Part shown: piece after piece, positions 16,254-23,239 of the stretch | Layout of the letters: each line of letters opens with the position of its first letter | How positions within the stretch are numbered: the first letter of the stretch is position 1 | From: Planococcus sp. A6 | GTDB taxonomy: Bacteria; Bacillota; Bacilli; Bacillales_A; Planococcaceae | NCBI RefSeq assembly: GCF_028823615.1 | Contig: NZ_JAPEHT010000026.1 | Span: 1-32,967 of the forward strand | Direction of reading: 5' to 3' | Length of the DNA: 32,967 bases | Position numbers and translations under genes: made by a program | The notes under the pieces: generated by a model | What the model was told of the DNA's origin: nothing | Database searches by the model: none | Seen by the model: the letters and a program-made list of their open reading frames with translations, nothing else

Positions 16254-17057
16254 TTATTTCCGGTCGACAAGTGTTTGGACCATGCTTTTCAGTTCGCCGA
16301 CTTCTTTTCTCAAATCTTCAATCTCCGATGTGTCTTCTTTGATGCCTTCGAGCTCAGCAGTTTCCTTGTCGATTTCATCCGAGATCTTCTGTGCGTTATT
16401 GACGATCTCCCCGACGATCAAGTTGATCATCAGGAAAGTTGAAACGATGATAAAGGAAATGAAATACAACCAAGACCATGGTTCCGCCGCAAAAACCGGG
16501 CGGAAGATCCCACTCGCCCAGGATTCCAAGGTGAAAATCTGGAACAGCGAGATGAGCGAAAGTCCAAGATCGCCGAAATATTCCGGTTCAATATCCGCAT
16601 AAAAGAACGTTCCGATAACCGCATAGACGTAAAAGATAATCGACATAAGCAAAATGACGCTAGTGATGGTCGGAATGGCCATGAACAAAGCCGTCACGAC
16701 ACGGCGCAGCGACGGAATGGTCGATACCGTCCGCAGCACACGCAGCACCCGGAAAATCCGCAACACGCTGATAAACGGCGAGTTGTAGAGGATAAGGCTC
16801 CCGACGACGATGATGAAATCGAAATTATTCCATGCATTGCCGAAGAATTTCGCCCGGTAAACATAGAGCTTAGCGAGGATTTCCAAAGCAAAAAATGCCA
16901 GAATGATAATGTCCAGCGTCAACAGCCATGCCCCGTAGTTCTCCGCAATTACAGGATAAGTCTCCAAGCCGACCAGCAGCGCATTGATTAAAATTAAAAC
17001 AGTGATGAATGTATTGAACCGCGCACTCTCCACGATTCGCTTTAATGATTCCTTCAT
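16254..17057 (-). CDS. Voltage-gated sodium channel, NaChBac type
   Basis: A complete 267-residue single-domain, six-transmembrane-segment channel that should assemble as a homotetramer in the membrane. The voltage sensor S4 has gating arginines at every third position (R100, R103, R106, R109 in SVLRIFRVLRVLRT). The selectivity filter is TLESWAS (176-182), identical to that of NaChBac, so Na+ selectivity is expected. S6 spans about 198-220, and a charged heptad-like stretch (225-265) is the usual C-terminal coiled coil. An extended -10 is upstream, but the ribosome binding site AAGGAG is 14 nt from the only usable ATG, which is long. In alkaliphilic and marine Bacillales such channels support pH homeostasis, motility and chemotaxis. 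Confidence 0.95.
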   Translation of the reverse strand: MKESLKRIVESARFNTFITVLILINALLVGLETYPVIAENYGAWLLTLDIIILAFFALEILAKLYVYRAKFFGNAWNNFDFIIVVGSLILYNSPFISVLRIFRVLRVLRTVSTIPSLRRVVTALFMAIPTITSVILLMSIIFYVYAVIGTFFYADIEPEYFGDLGLSLISLFQIFTLESWASGIFRPVFAAEPWSWLYFISFIIVSTFLMINLIVGEIVNNAQKISDEIDKETAELEGIKEDTSEIEDLRKEVGELKSMVQTLVDRK

Positions 17058-17127
17058 AGGGCGATAGACGACTCCTTATATAATCTGATATAACCGATAT
17101 GCTTATCATGCAATAAAGATCCATCCA

Positions 17128-17136
17128 ATTATATCA
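17128..17136 (-). promoter_or_regulatory. Extended -10 promoter of the sodium channel gene
   Basis: On the minus strand the sequence reads TGATATAAT, an extended -10 (TGnTATAAT). The expected -35 position holds only a weak match (GCAACT, 17-bp spacing). It lies about 70 nt upstream of the ATG at 17057. Confidence 0.5.
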
Positions 17137-17251
17137 TGCACTTATATGGAAGTTGCTTTTCAACTGGACTGTCCCTAAAGGATTGTTGCAAAAATGTGAC
17201 GGCCCCAAAGTTTTCCAGTCCTTTGAAATGATAAGAAAACCAAAACCATGC

Positions 17252-17283
17252 ACCAAAAAAAAGCGCCTCCAGAGAGACGCTTT
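17252..17283 (-). terminator. Terminator after the sortase gene
   Basis: A 10-bp stem with one G-U pair (arms 17260-17269 and 17274-17283, 4-nt loop), followed on the minus strand by eight T residues (complement of 17252-17259). Confidence 0.88.
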
Positions 17284-17284
17284 C

Positions 17285-17953
17285 CTAGTCTTGCACAAGC
17301 GAGGCGTAGACAATCAAGCGTTCCTCTCTTGTTCCCCGGTCATAGTCATAAGTTCCAGAGCAAGTAATCAACACCAGCTCCGGGGATGAATGATAACCGA
17401 AGACCGAATCGACATCCGCCAGATCGAGCGGCACCGACTCCATCGTATGGACCTTGAACCGCAGCTCGCGATCGTCGCCGGCTACGACAATTTCATCTCC
17501 CGGCTCCAGCTCCGTCAAGTCCCAAAACACTGCCGGGCCGTCCAAATCATCGACATGTCCAGCTATGACCGCCCGCCCTCTTTGGCCGGGTTGGTAGCCC
17601 GGCGAAAACCAGCTTAGTTCTTCGCCGTTATCCGGCACCGCCATTTCCCCCGAGTCGGTCACGCCGAGATGCGTGACATCCGACGTCTCTGGCGCGATGC
17701 CTGGCTGGTTCAGTTCATTGATCGGGTTGGCCGCCTGCTTCGACTGGGCCGCAGGTTTTTCTTTTTCTACGGCCTTCGCCTTCTCTAGCTCTTTTGGTTG
17801 TTCTGTCCAAGCCGGTTCTGCCTTGACAGCATAGCCGACTTCCGCACTGCGAACACTCACTTCATCTTGCGGAGCAGCGGTACATCCTGCAAGAAATACT
17901 GCTGTGAGGAGCAATGCCAATTTATTGAAATCGTTTTCTCCACACAAGCCCAC
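17285..17953 (-). CDS. Class F-like sortase with a lipoprotein-type N-terminus
   Basis: A 222-residue sortase, a membrane-anchored cysteine transpeptidase that joins proteins with an LPxTG-like signal to the cell wall. Catalytic residues are H133 (VIAGHVDD), C198 (LITCSG) and R212 (EERLIVYA); the compact catalytic domain at 105-222 is like class F. The N-terminus (KLALLLTAVFLAGC, Cys24) reads as a lipobox rather than a plain anchor, followed by a charged Glu/Lys/Ala linker (about 45-75). The GTG start at 17953 lies 32 nt inside the end of the DUF4397 gene; a TTG at 17947 is an alternative, and neither has a strong ribosome binding site, so translational coupling is likely. The neighbouring protein, with its MPTTG sorting signal, is the obvious substrate. 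Confidence 0.85.
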   Translation of the reverse strand: MGLCGENDFNKLALLLTAVFLAGCTAAPQDEVSVRSAEVGYAVKAEPAWTEQPKELEKAKAVEKEKPAAQSKQAANPINELNQPGIAPETSDVTHLGVTDSGEMAVPDNGEELSWFSPGYQPGQRGRAVIAGHVDDLDGPAVFWDLTELEPGDEIVVAGDDRELRFKVHTMESVPLDLADVDSVFGYHSSPELVLITCSGTYDYDRGTREERLIVYASLVQD

Positions 17954-18722
17954 TAGCTGCCACTAAGAATAACGCGCCACCGATCAACAACCACATGGAC
18001 TGGGATTGTTCTGGTGTACCAAGACCAGTTGTCGGCATTTCGTCTGGTGAAGCAGCCGCTTCGTAATCGACAAGCGCGATCACTTCAAGCGAATCGACTG
18101 TGTTCACTGCAAACACTGAGTAGACTGTATCTGCGGCAAGTTCAGTTCCTTCAAGCGGCAATACTTGCGTGCCATCCGGCAAGCGGATTTCCAAGTCATA
18201 TGTGCCAGGGTCTACTTCGGCATAATCCGTGATGGATGGGAACTCAGCTCCACTGAACAAAGCATCTCCACCGATGATCCCAACATCAACTGCTGGAGCA
18301 TCCGGTGACAAATGGCCGACACGGATTTTCGCTTGGCCTTCAGTGACTTCCATGGAATCTTCAGCTACTACAAATTCGATGGATTCCAAGAGGTTGGCGG
18401 CAGCTACTGTATAAGCTTTTCCAGCTTCCACTTCCAAGTCAGCCTGCAAAACGCCTTCTCCTGCTGCATATTCAGTACCTGCAGCGAATACTTCTACATC
18501 ATGCGTACCAGCCGGGACTTCCAAATATCCGGAATCCGTTTTGAATGGTACTTCTTCGAGTGTTAAATCACCGTTGACGTAAACATCTACTGCAGGGGCA
18601 TCAGGCGAAGCGTGCAACACCCGTACTTTTGCCATGTCACCATGGTTGTCAGCCATGACCAGAGATGCGAGAAGCGAAAACAACACCAGCATTGCGACGA
18701 GAGAGACAGATAACTTCTTCAT
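17922..18722 (-). CDS. DUF4397 surface protein with C-terminal sorting signal
   Basis: A 266-residue exported protein. A signal peptide covers about 1-24 (cleavage near VMA-DN). Two tandem DUF4397 units begin with nearly the same motif: VRVLHASPDAPAVDVYVNGD (33-52) and IRVGHLSPDAPAVDVGIIGG (133-152). The C-terminus is a sorting signal: MPTTG (229-233), a short linker, a hydrophobic segment (243-260) and the basic tail WRKRFQ. MPTTG departs from LPxTG at the first position. The ATG at 18722 has AAGAGG upstream. DUF4397 domains have a beta-sandwich-like repeat and no known activity; an adhesive or structural role is only a guess. It is co-transcribed with the overlapping sortase gene. Confidence 0.9.
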   Translation of the reverse strand: MKKLSVSLVAMLVLFSLLASLVMADNHGDMAKVRVLHASPDAPAVDVYVNGDLTLEEVPFKTDSGYLEVPAGTHDVEVFAAGTEYAAGEGVLQADLEVEAGKAYTVAAANLLESIEFVVAEDSMEVTEGQAKIRVGHLSPDAPAVDVGIIGGDALFSGAEFPSITDYAEVDPGTYDLEIRLPDGTQVLPLEGTELAADTVYSVFAVNTVDSLEVIALVDYEAAASPDEMPTTGLGTPEQSQSMWLLIGGALFLVAASGLVWRKRFQ

Positions 18723-18747
18723 GTGTCCAACCTCTTTCCATATAGTA

Positions 18748-18769
18748 TTTGTATAACTTTTGTACACCT
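18748..18769. repeat. Tandem 11-bp direct repeat in the leader
   Basis: TTTGTATAACT (18748-18758) is followed directly by TTTGTACACCT (18759-18769), 9 of 11 identical. The one-helical-turn period is typical of response-regulator binding. It lies at the expected transcription start of the DUF4397-sortase operon. Confidence 0.45.
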
Positions 18770-18771
18770 CA

Positions 18772-18800
18772 TTTATACACCCTCTGCTATAGAATTTCAA
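18772..18800 (-). promoter_or_regulatory. Sigma-A promoter of the DUF4397-sortase operon
   Basis: On the minus strand: TTGAAA (complement of 18795-18800), 17-bp spacer, TATAAA (complement of 18772-18777). It lies 49 nt upstream of the start codon. Confidence 0.7.
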
Positions 18801-18869
18801 TAGATATCACACTATTCTGATAAATTTGAGTGATTTGTCATGGAAAGTAATACAAACTTACATAGAATA

Positions 18870-18905
18870 GAAAAAGTTGCCAGAAATACTTCTTCCTGGC
18901 AACTT
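18870..18905 (-). terminator. Terminator after the RNase H-like gene
   Basis: A 10-bp perfect stem AAGTTGCCAG/CTGGCAACTT (18874-18883 and 18896-18905) with a 12-nt loop, followed on the minus strand by TTTTTC. Confidence 0.82.
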
Positions 18906-18917
18906 ACGTGTATGGGT

Positions 18918-19583
18918 TCAATTATCTGCATTTAAATCAATGAGGCTTTCAATCACGATTCCGCCTAGGGCTTGCGTGGCCAAACGATCCGCTTCAGCGT
19001 TTTCTTTCCTTGGCACAAATTCATATTCGGGATGGACGCCAATTTTCTCCAAACGTTGATCGATCCGGTCCGCCCAGCTCGCCAAAGTTTGTTCAGGCAC
19101 TGCCCATTCCCCGCTCATCTGATTGACCAAGGTTCTCGAATCACCTACAAAACGAACAGGGAGATGATGGACGCCGAGCAATTCAAGTTCTTGCACTGCC
19201 ATCGACAGCGCTGCATACTCCGCTTCGTTATTGGAGGCGATTTCGTCAATCAGTGCATTTTTCCTCAAGCGATATTCTTTGCCGTTTTGCTTGAAATAAA
19301 TTGCACAGCCGAGTCCTGCCCGTTTTGACTGGAGGTCGAATCCGCCATCGTAATAGGCCGTAACGTCATGCGGCTCCGTCTCCACTTCCTTAACATAGTT
19401 CTTCAACTCTTTGATGCTCCAATTGCTGTTATGCCGATCAGCAAACTGCAGGCGCTTGGTACGGCCCGTACGTTCGAGATCTTGCGCCACTAACAGCGCT
19501 TCACTCGCTTCAAGCTCCTCGGAGAGAAATTGCACCACTTTGTTTTTGGGTGATTTATAGGTCCAATCAATCCGTACTTTCAT
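18918..19583 (-). CDS. RNase H-like protein (YpeP/YpdQ type)
   Basis: A 221-residue protein with a C-terminal RNase H fold. The four acidic metal ligands are readable: D79 (YYDGGF), E120 (SNNEAEY), D148 (VGDSR) and D199 (ENAEADRLA). The N-terminal 70 residues are a separate basic, mixed helix-strand region that could help bind nucleic acid. In Bacillus the equivalent type 1 RNase H-like proteins are of uncertain activity, the main RNase H enzymes being HII and HIII. A complete DEDD set argues that this one could cleave RNA-DNA hybrids. It is 36 nt downstream of the RCK gene and probably shares its transcript. Confidence 0.85.
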   Translation of the reverse strand: MKVRIDWTYKSPKNKVVQFLSEELEASEALLVAQDLERTGRTKRLQFADRHNSNWSIKELKNYVKEVETEPHDVTAYYDGGFDLQSKRAGLGCAIYFKQNGKEYRLRKNALIDEIASNNEAEYAALSMAVQELELLGVHHLPVRFVGDSRTLVNQMSGEWAVPEQTLASWADRIDQRLEKIGVHPEYEFVPRKENAEADRLATQALGGIVIESLIDLNADN

Positions 19584-19619
19584 TCAGCTACCGCCTTTCT
19601 CTAGCGATTGCGCTGCCGC

Positions 19620-20276
19620 TTACAGCCCTTTGTCTTCAAAGCGCTTAAGATCTTCTTTGTGGCCCATCGCGATTAAAATATCTCCTTCTTCGACCGAATC
19701 TTCAAGAAGCGGAGCGATATTGACATCTTCGCCATGCTTGATCGCCAAAATCATGCAGCCGTAATCTTTGCGGATATTCAGTTCACCGAGCGTTTTTCCG
19801 ATGACTTTTTTGGATGCCGCTAGTTCAATGATGCTGTAGTTTTCCGACAGATTGATATAATCGACCACTTTTTCTGAATCAATATGATGAGCCGTCCGGA
19901 CGCCCATTTCATATTCGGGCTGGATGACACGGTCTGCTCCGATGCGTTCGAGGATCTTTTGATGCTGCTGGTCGCGTGCTTTAACCCAAACTTTCGGAAC
20001 GCCGAGTTCCTTCAGCATGAGCGTGCACAAAACGCTCGCTTGCAAGTCATCGCCGATTGCGACTATGGCAAACTCGAAATTCCGGACGCCGAGGGATTTC
20101 AGACTGCCTTCATCCGTCGCATCGGCCGTTGCGGTGTGACTCGCATAGTCCGACATCGTGCTGACTGTTTCCGGATTGGAGTCGATCGCCATGATGTCAT
20201 GCCCCATTCCGTAAAGCTCTTTGCAGACACTGCTTCCGAAGCGTCCAAGCCCGATTACCACTATTTGTTTTTTCAC
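19620..20276 (-). CDS. RCK protein of Ktr/Trk potassium uptake (KtrA/KtrC type)
   Basis: A 218-residue cytosolic gating subunit. An N-terminal RCK_N Rossmann domain starts with KKQIVVIGLGRFGSS (glycine motif GLGRFG) and an acidic strand end in MAID, and binds ATP/ADP or NAD. A C-terminal RCK_C domain (about 135-218), the class that binds c-di-AMP in Firmicutes, follows. I choose the GTG at 20276 because AGTAGGGA lies 5 nt upstream; a longer start at 20300 is possible. The pore subunit KtrB/KtrD is not in the window, so this is an orphan regulator gene like B. subtilis ktrC. Confidence 0.9.
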   Translation of the reverse strand: MKKQIVVIGLGRFGSSVCKELYGMGHDIMAIDSNPETVSTMSDYASHTATADATDEGSLKSLGVRNFEFAIVAIGDDLQASVLCTLMLKELGVPKVWVKARDQQHQKILERIGADRVIQPEYEMGVRTAHHIDSEKVVDYINLSENYSIIELAASKKVIGKTLGELNIRKDYGCMILAIKHGEDVNIAPLLEDSVEEGDILIAMGHKEDLKRFEDKGL

Positions 20277-20319
20277 GTCTGTCCCTACTTTCCATTGCAT
20301 GATTCGAACGATTTCCCGT

Positions 20320-20347
20320 TACCAAAATAGTACGCTACTCTTTGGTA
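20320..20347. repeat. Dyad in the ktr/cysK divergent region
   Basis: Nested inverted repeats: TACCAAA (20320-20326) with TTTGGTA (20341-20347), and inside them AGTA (20329-20332) with TACT (20336-20339). The element overlaps a plausible minus-strand promoter of the RCK gene (TCGACA, 18-bp spacer, TACTAT), so it may be an operator. Confidence 0.4.
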
Positions 20348-20514
20348 TTTTGTCGAAGATTTCATCCCATCCGACTTCATAGCCAAAACACTTTCTACTA
20401 TAAATATGCGCCTTCCGCCATTGTCTCCTCAAACAAGCGAATGGCACGCCCTTTCGCTTTGTACTACAATAGAACAATATCCTTCATATCCGATAGAGAA
20501 AGGTTGTTTAGTTG

Positions 20515-21432
20515 ATGAAACCATTTGAATCCATTACTGACCTGATCGGCGATACGCCTGTTGTTAAATTGAACCGCATTGTCCCAGAAGGCGCAGCGGA
20601 TGTCTATGTAAAATTGGAAATGTTCAATCCGACCAAAAGCGTCAAGGATCGGGCGGCTTACAATATGATCAAGCAAGCTGAAGAGTCTGGCGCCTTGAAG
20701 GCAGGCTCGACAATCATCGAACCGACGAGCGGCAATACCGGCATCGGCCTGGCGATGGTTGCTGCAGCGAAAGGCTATCGCTCCATCCTCGTGCTGCCAG
20801 ATAATGCTACTCAAGAGCGCATCAACTTGCTGAAAGCCTTCGGGTCGGAAGTTGTATTAACGCCTAGCGATGACAAAATGCCGGGGGCAATTCAAAAAGC
20901 ACTCGAATTGCGTGAAACGATTCCCGGCAGCTTCATCCCGCAGCAATTTGAAAATCCGGCCAACCCCGATGCCCACCGCGGCACGACGGCACTTGAGATC
21001 CTCGAGCAAATGGACGGGCAGCTTGACGCCTTCGTTGCTTCGGCTGGAACAGGTGGCACCATCACCGGAACCGGTGAAACTTTGAAAGAACATTTGCCGA
21101 ACCTCCACATAACAGTTGTCGAACCGAAAGGCTCTCCTGTCCTGTCTGGTGGTAAGCCAGGTAAACACAAGCTGGTCGGCACCAGCCCTGGATTCGTGCC
21201 GGATACATTGAATACGGCGATCTACGATGAGATTATGGCGATTGAAGACGAAGACGCCATCGAGATGTTCCGCCGATCTGCCCGAGAAGAGGGCGTCTTT
21301 GTCGGGCCTTCTGCGGGCGCAACCATTTATGCGGCCATCGAAATCGCCAAACGGCTCGGATCCGGCAAAAAAGTATTGTGCATCGCGCCAGATACCGGTG
21401 AACGCTATTTGAGCATGAATTTATTTGAATAA
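20515..21432 (+). CDS. cysK: Cysteine synthase (O-acetylserine sulfhydrylase)
   Basis: A 305-residue PLP enzyme that makes L-cysteine from O-acetylserine and sulfide. The PLP lysine is K44 in NPTKSVKDR, the substrate loop TSGNTG is at 71-76, and the phosphate-binding GTGGTITGTG follows near 177-186. Length and motifs match CysK rather than cystathionine beta-synthase. ATG at 20515 and TTG at 20512 are both possible; AGAGAAAGG precedes them. No S-box, T-box or other leader is visible in the short upstream region. A strong terminator follows. It sits near thioredoxin, peroxiredoxin and a sulfonate-type importer. Confidence 0.95.
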   Translation: MKPFESITDLIGDTPVVKLNRIVPEGAADVYVKLEMFNPTKSVKDRAAYNMIKQAEESGALKAGSTIIEPTSGNTGIGLAMVAAAKGYRSILVLPDNATQERINLLKAFGSEVVLTPSDDKMPGAIQKALELRETIPGSFIPQQFENPANPDAHRGTTALEILEQMDGQLDAFVASAGTGGTITGTGETLKEHLPNLHITVVEPKGSPVLSGGKPGKHKLVGTSPGFVPDTLNTAIYDEIMAIEDEDAIEMFRRSAREEGVFVGPSAGATIYAAIEIAKRLGSGKKVLCIAPDTGERYLSMNLFE

Positions 21433-21442
21433 GTAATATATG

Positions 21443-21480
21443 AAAAAAAGCTCCCGCTAAACCAAGCGGGAGCTTTTTTT
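21443..21480. terminator. Bidirectional terminator after cysK
   Basis: A 10-bp perfect stem AGCTCCCGCT/AGCGGGAGCT (21449-21458 and 21465-21474) with a 6-nt loop, seven A before and eight or more T after. It is shared with the convergent CGNR gene. Confidence 0.92.
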
Positions 21481-21494
21481 CGTTGAATTGTCTT

Positions 21495-22073
21495 TTACTG
21501 TTGCTGCTGGGCCTGGCTATCCTTTTTTTTGAGATACTGCTTTTTGGCTTTTTCCCGGTTGCCGCACACTTCCATGGAACACCATTTGCGCTTGCCGCTG
21601 ACATCCACGAAAAAACTGTAGCAAGGAGCGCTGCCGCATTTCTTCACTTTTTCAAAAAGGTCCTCTTTAGCCCCGCGCAACATCTCAAACGACACGAGTG
21701 ACAGAAGGCCAGCCGTTCCCCCTACACTTGGAATCGGCGTTAACTGCGAATCGAAATAAAGTGGCACTTGTTTAACGTATTGCGCTAGCGATTCCAGCGG
21801 GTACTCCGAAATCTCCAACTGCGATAAATGACCTCTCCAGCGCACACGGAAATCCTGCAATTCGCTCGCATCGATGGGCAGCTCTTTTAGTTTCTCGACT
21901 TGCCGGAAATCGAGCAGTTTCAATTGTTGCATGAGTTTTAGCCATTCCTCGACCCCACCGTTGTCTACTAGAAAATCCATTCTCTTGCTTCGTTGGCGTT
22001 TTGTCGTATTTAGCAGGTTCAAAAATAAATAATCGCTTAGGTAAGGATATTGTGTTTCAATTTTTCCATCCAT
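21495..22073 (-). CDS. ABATE-CGNR zinc-finger protein (putative regulator)
   Basis: A 192-residue protein with an N-terminal ABATE-like helical region and a C-terminal CGNR zinc finger. Counted from the ATG, the metal ligands are C146, C151, C165 and C170, in CGSAPC and WCSMEVCGNREK. The ATG at 22073 is preferred over the GTG at 22082, which abuts the GAGGAC ribosome binding site. The tail is basic and glutamine-rich. Members are described as putative stress-related transcription regulators, but targets are not known. It is divergent from the thioredoxin gene across a region holding a perfect 10-bp inverted repeat, so it may control that gene or itself. Confidence 0.85.
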   Translation of the reverse strand: MDGKIETQYPYLSDYLFLNLLNTTKRQRSKRMDFLVDNGGVEEWLKLMQQLKLLDFRQVEKLKELPIDASELQDFRVRWRGHLSQLEISEYPLESLAQYVKQVPLYFDSQLTPIPSVGGTAGLLSLVSFEMLRGAKEDLFEKVKKCGSAPCYSFFVDVSGKRKWCSMEVCGNREKAKKQYLKKKDSQAQQQQ

Positions 22074-22100
22074 TTTATACACGTCCTCGAAACTCTATCG

Positions 22101-22129
22101 TTGACGTAAATCATAACATACTTTAAAGT
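22101..22129 (+). promoter_or_regulatory. Probable promoter of the thioredoxin gene
   Basis: TTGACG (22101-22106), 17-bp spacer, TAAAGT (22124-22129), placed directly before the inverted repeat at 22132-22169. Confidence 0.55.
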
Positions 22130-22131
22130 TA

Positions 22132-22169
22132 TTTTCTAACCTTCTGATTAATTATGAATGGTTAGAAAA
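22132..22169. repeat. Perfect 10-bp inverted repeat, likely operator
   Basis: TTTTCTAACC (22132-22141) and GGTTAGAAAA (22160-22169) are exact inverse complements 18 bp apart. They lie just downstream of the thioredoxin promoter and upstream of a weak minus-strand promoter for the CGNR gene (TTAGAA, 18-bp spacer, TATGAT). There is no U-tract, so it is not a terminator. A regulator acting on both genes would fit. Confidence 0.6.
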
Positions 22170-22186
22170 AACAGAGGAGAGATTAC

Positions 22187-22501
22187 ATGTCTATCAAAGA
22201 AGTAACAGATGCTACGTTTACCGAATTGACTGGCCAAGGAACTGTCATTGCAGAACTGGGAGCAGCTTGGTGCGGCCCTTGTAAAATGATCGCTCCTGCA
22301 CTCGAAGAAATTGACCAGGATTCCAACAACCAAATCAGTGTCGTCCAATTGGATGTCGACGAAAACCAAAAAACGGCCCAGCAGTATGGCGTCATGAGCA
22401 TACCGACACTCTTGTTCTTCAAAGATGGCGAGTTGAAAGAAACGACTGTAGGCTTCAAGCCCAAAGAACAAATCCTTTCCATCGCTGAAAAACACGTCTA
22501 A
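22187..22501 (+). CDS. Thioredoxin-like protein
   Basis: A 104-residue thioredoxin with active site WCGPC (28-32) and cis-proline P73 (MSIPTL). The strand before the active site reads AELGAAWCGPC instead of the usual VDFWAPWCGPC, which sets it apart from housekeeping TrxA and suggests an accessory thioredoxin. GAGGAGAG precedes the ATG. It is followed after 52 nt by a peroxiredoxin-like gene, so the pair may form a reducing unit in which thioredoxin recycles the peroxidase. Confidence 0.93.
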   Translation: MSIKEVTDATFTELTGQGTVIAELGAAWCGPCKMIAPALEEIDQDSNNQISVVQLDVDENQKTAQQYGVMSIPTLLFFKDGELKETTVGFKPKEQILSIAEKHV

Positions 22502-22553
22502 AAGAAAATTTTATTTGATAAGCAATTTAATTACCGAAATGGAGATGATGGGC

Positions 22554-23204
22554 ATGACAACCGAAATGAGACGTGAATTCGACGAATACATCAAAAAATT
22601 CAAGGCTTCAAAACCAGAGGGAATCCAGCAGCAAATGCAGGACGCCATCACTGAACTTGAAGCTTCGGATGAAGGCAAAGGCTTGAAAAAAGGCGATAAA
22701 GCCCCGAACTTCACCTTGCCGGACGCTGCAGGAAACTCCATATCGCTTGATGAGCAATTGAAGCAAGGCCCAGTCATTTTGACTTTCTACCGTGGCAATT
22801 GGTGCCCTTACTGCAATATGGAACTACGTGCTTACCAACAGATTATCGGGGAAATCCACGGTGCTGGAGCCGAACTATTGGCCATCAGCCCGCAGACTCC
22901 TGACCATTCCATGTCGGCCCAGGAAAAGCATGACTTGGAATACAAAGTATTGAGCGATGTCGGCAACAAAGTAGCGGACGAATTCAATTTGGTCTATCGC
23001 TTGCCGGATTACCTCATCGATATCTACAAAGGCAATAAATTAGATGTCGACAAGTACAATGGCGATGCAGAATGGACTTTGCCTGTATCCGCTACGTACA
23101 TCATTTCAAGCGATGGCACAATCGCTTATGAATACACAAAAGCAGATTATAAAGATCGCGTAGAACCGTCCGAAGTATTGGCCGAGTTGAAAAAAATACA
23201 ATAA
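22554..23204 (+). CDS. Peroxiredoxin-like (AhpC/TSA family) protein
   Basis: A 216-residue thioredoxin-fold protein of the AhpC/TSA PRX-like branch. The active site is RGNWCPYCNMELRAYQ (80-95) with two cysteines C84 and C87 in a CxxC, unlike the single peroxidatic Cys of classic AhpC. The first 45 residues are a charged helical extension. I choose ATG 22554 because GGAG lies 9 nt upstream; the track of in-frame starts back to a TTG at 22515 has no better site. It probably reduces peroxides or disulfides using the thioredoxin encoded just upstream. Confidence 0.88.
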   Translation: MTTEMRREFDEYIKKFKASKPEGIQQQMQDAITELEASDEGKGLKKGDKAPNFTLPDAAGNSISLDEQLKQGPVILTFYRGNWCPYCNMELRAYQQIIGEIHGAGAELLAISPQTPDHSMSAQEKHDLEYKVLSDVGNKVADEFNLVYRLPDYLIDIYKGNKLDVDKYNGDAEWTLPVSATYIISSDGTIAYEYTKADYKDRVEPSEVLAELKKIQ

Positions 23205-23209
23205 TTCCT

Positions 23210-23239
23210 AACCCCCATCTTTAACAGGTGGGGGTTTTT
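23210..23239 (+). terminator. Terminator after the peroxiredoxin-like gene
   Basis: A 10-bp stem with one G-U pair, AACCCCCATC (23210-23219) and GGTGGGGGTT (23227-23236), 7-nt loop, then TTT. Confidence 0.88.

Noticed and set aside
20301-20514. Possible S-box, T-box or c-di-AMP riboswitch before cysK or the RCK gene
   Set aside because: The leaders are too short and lack the conserved cores of these elements.
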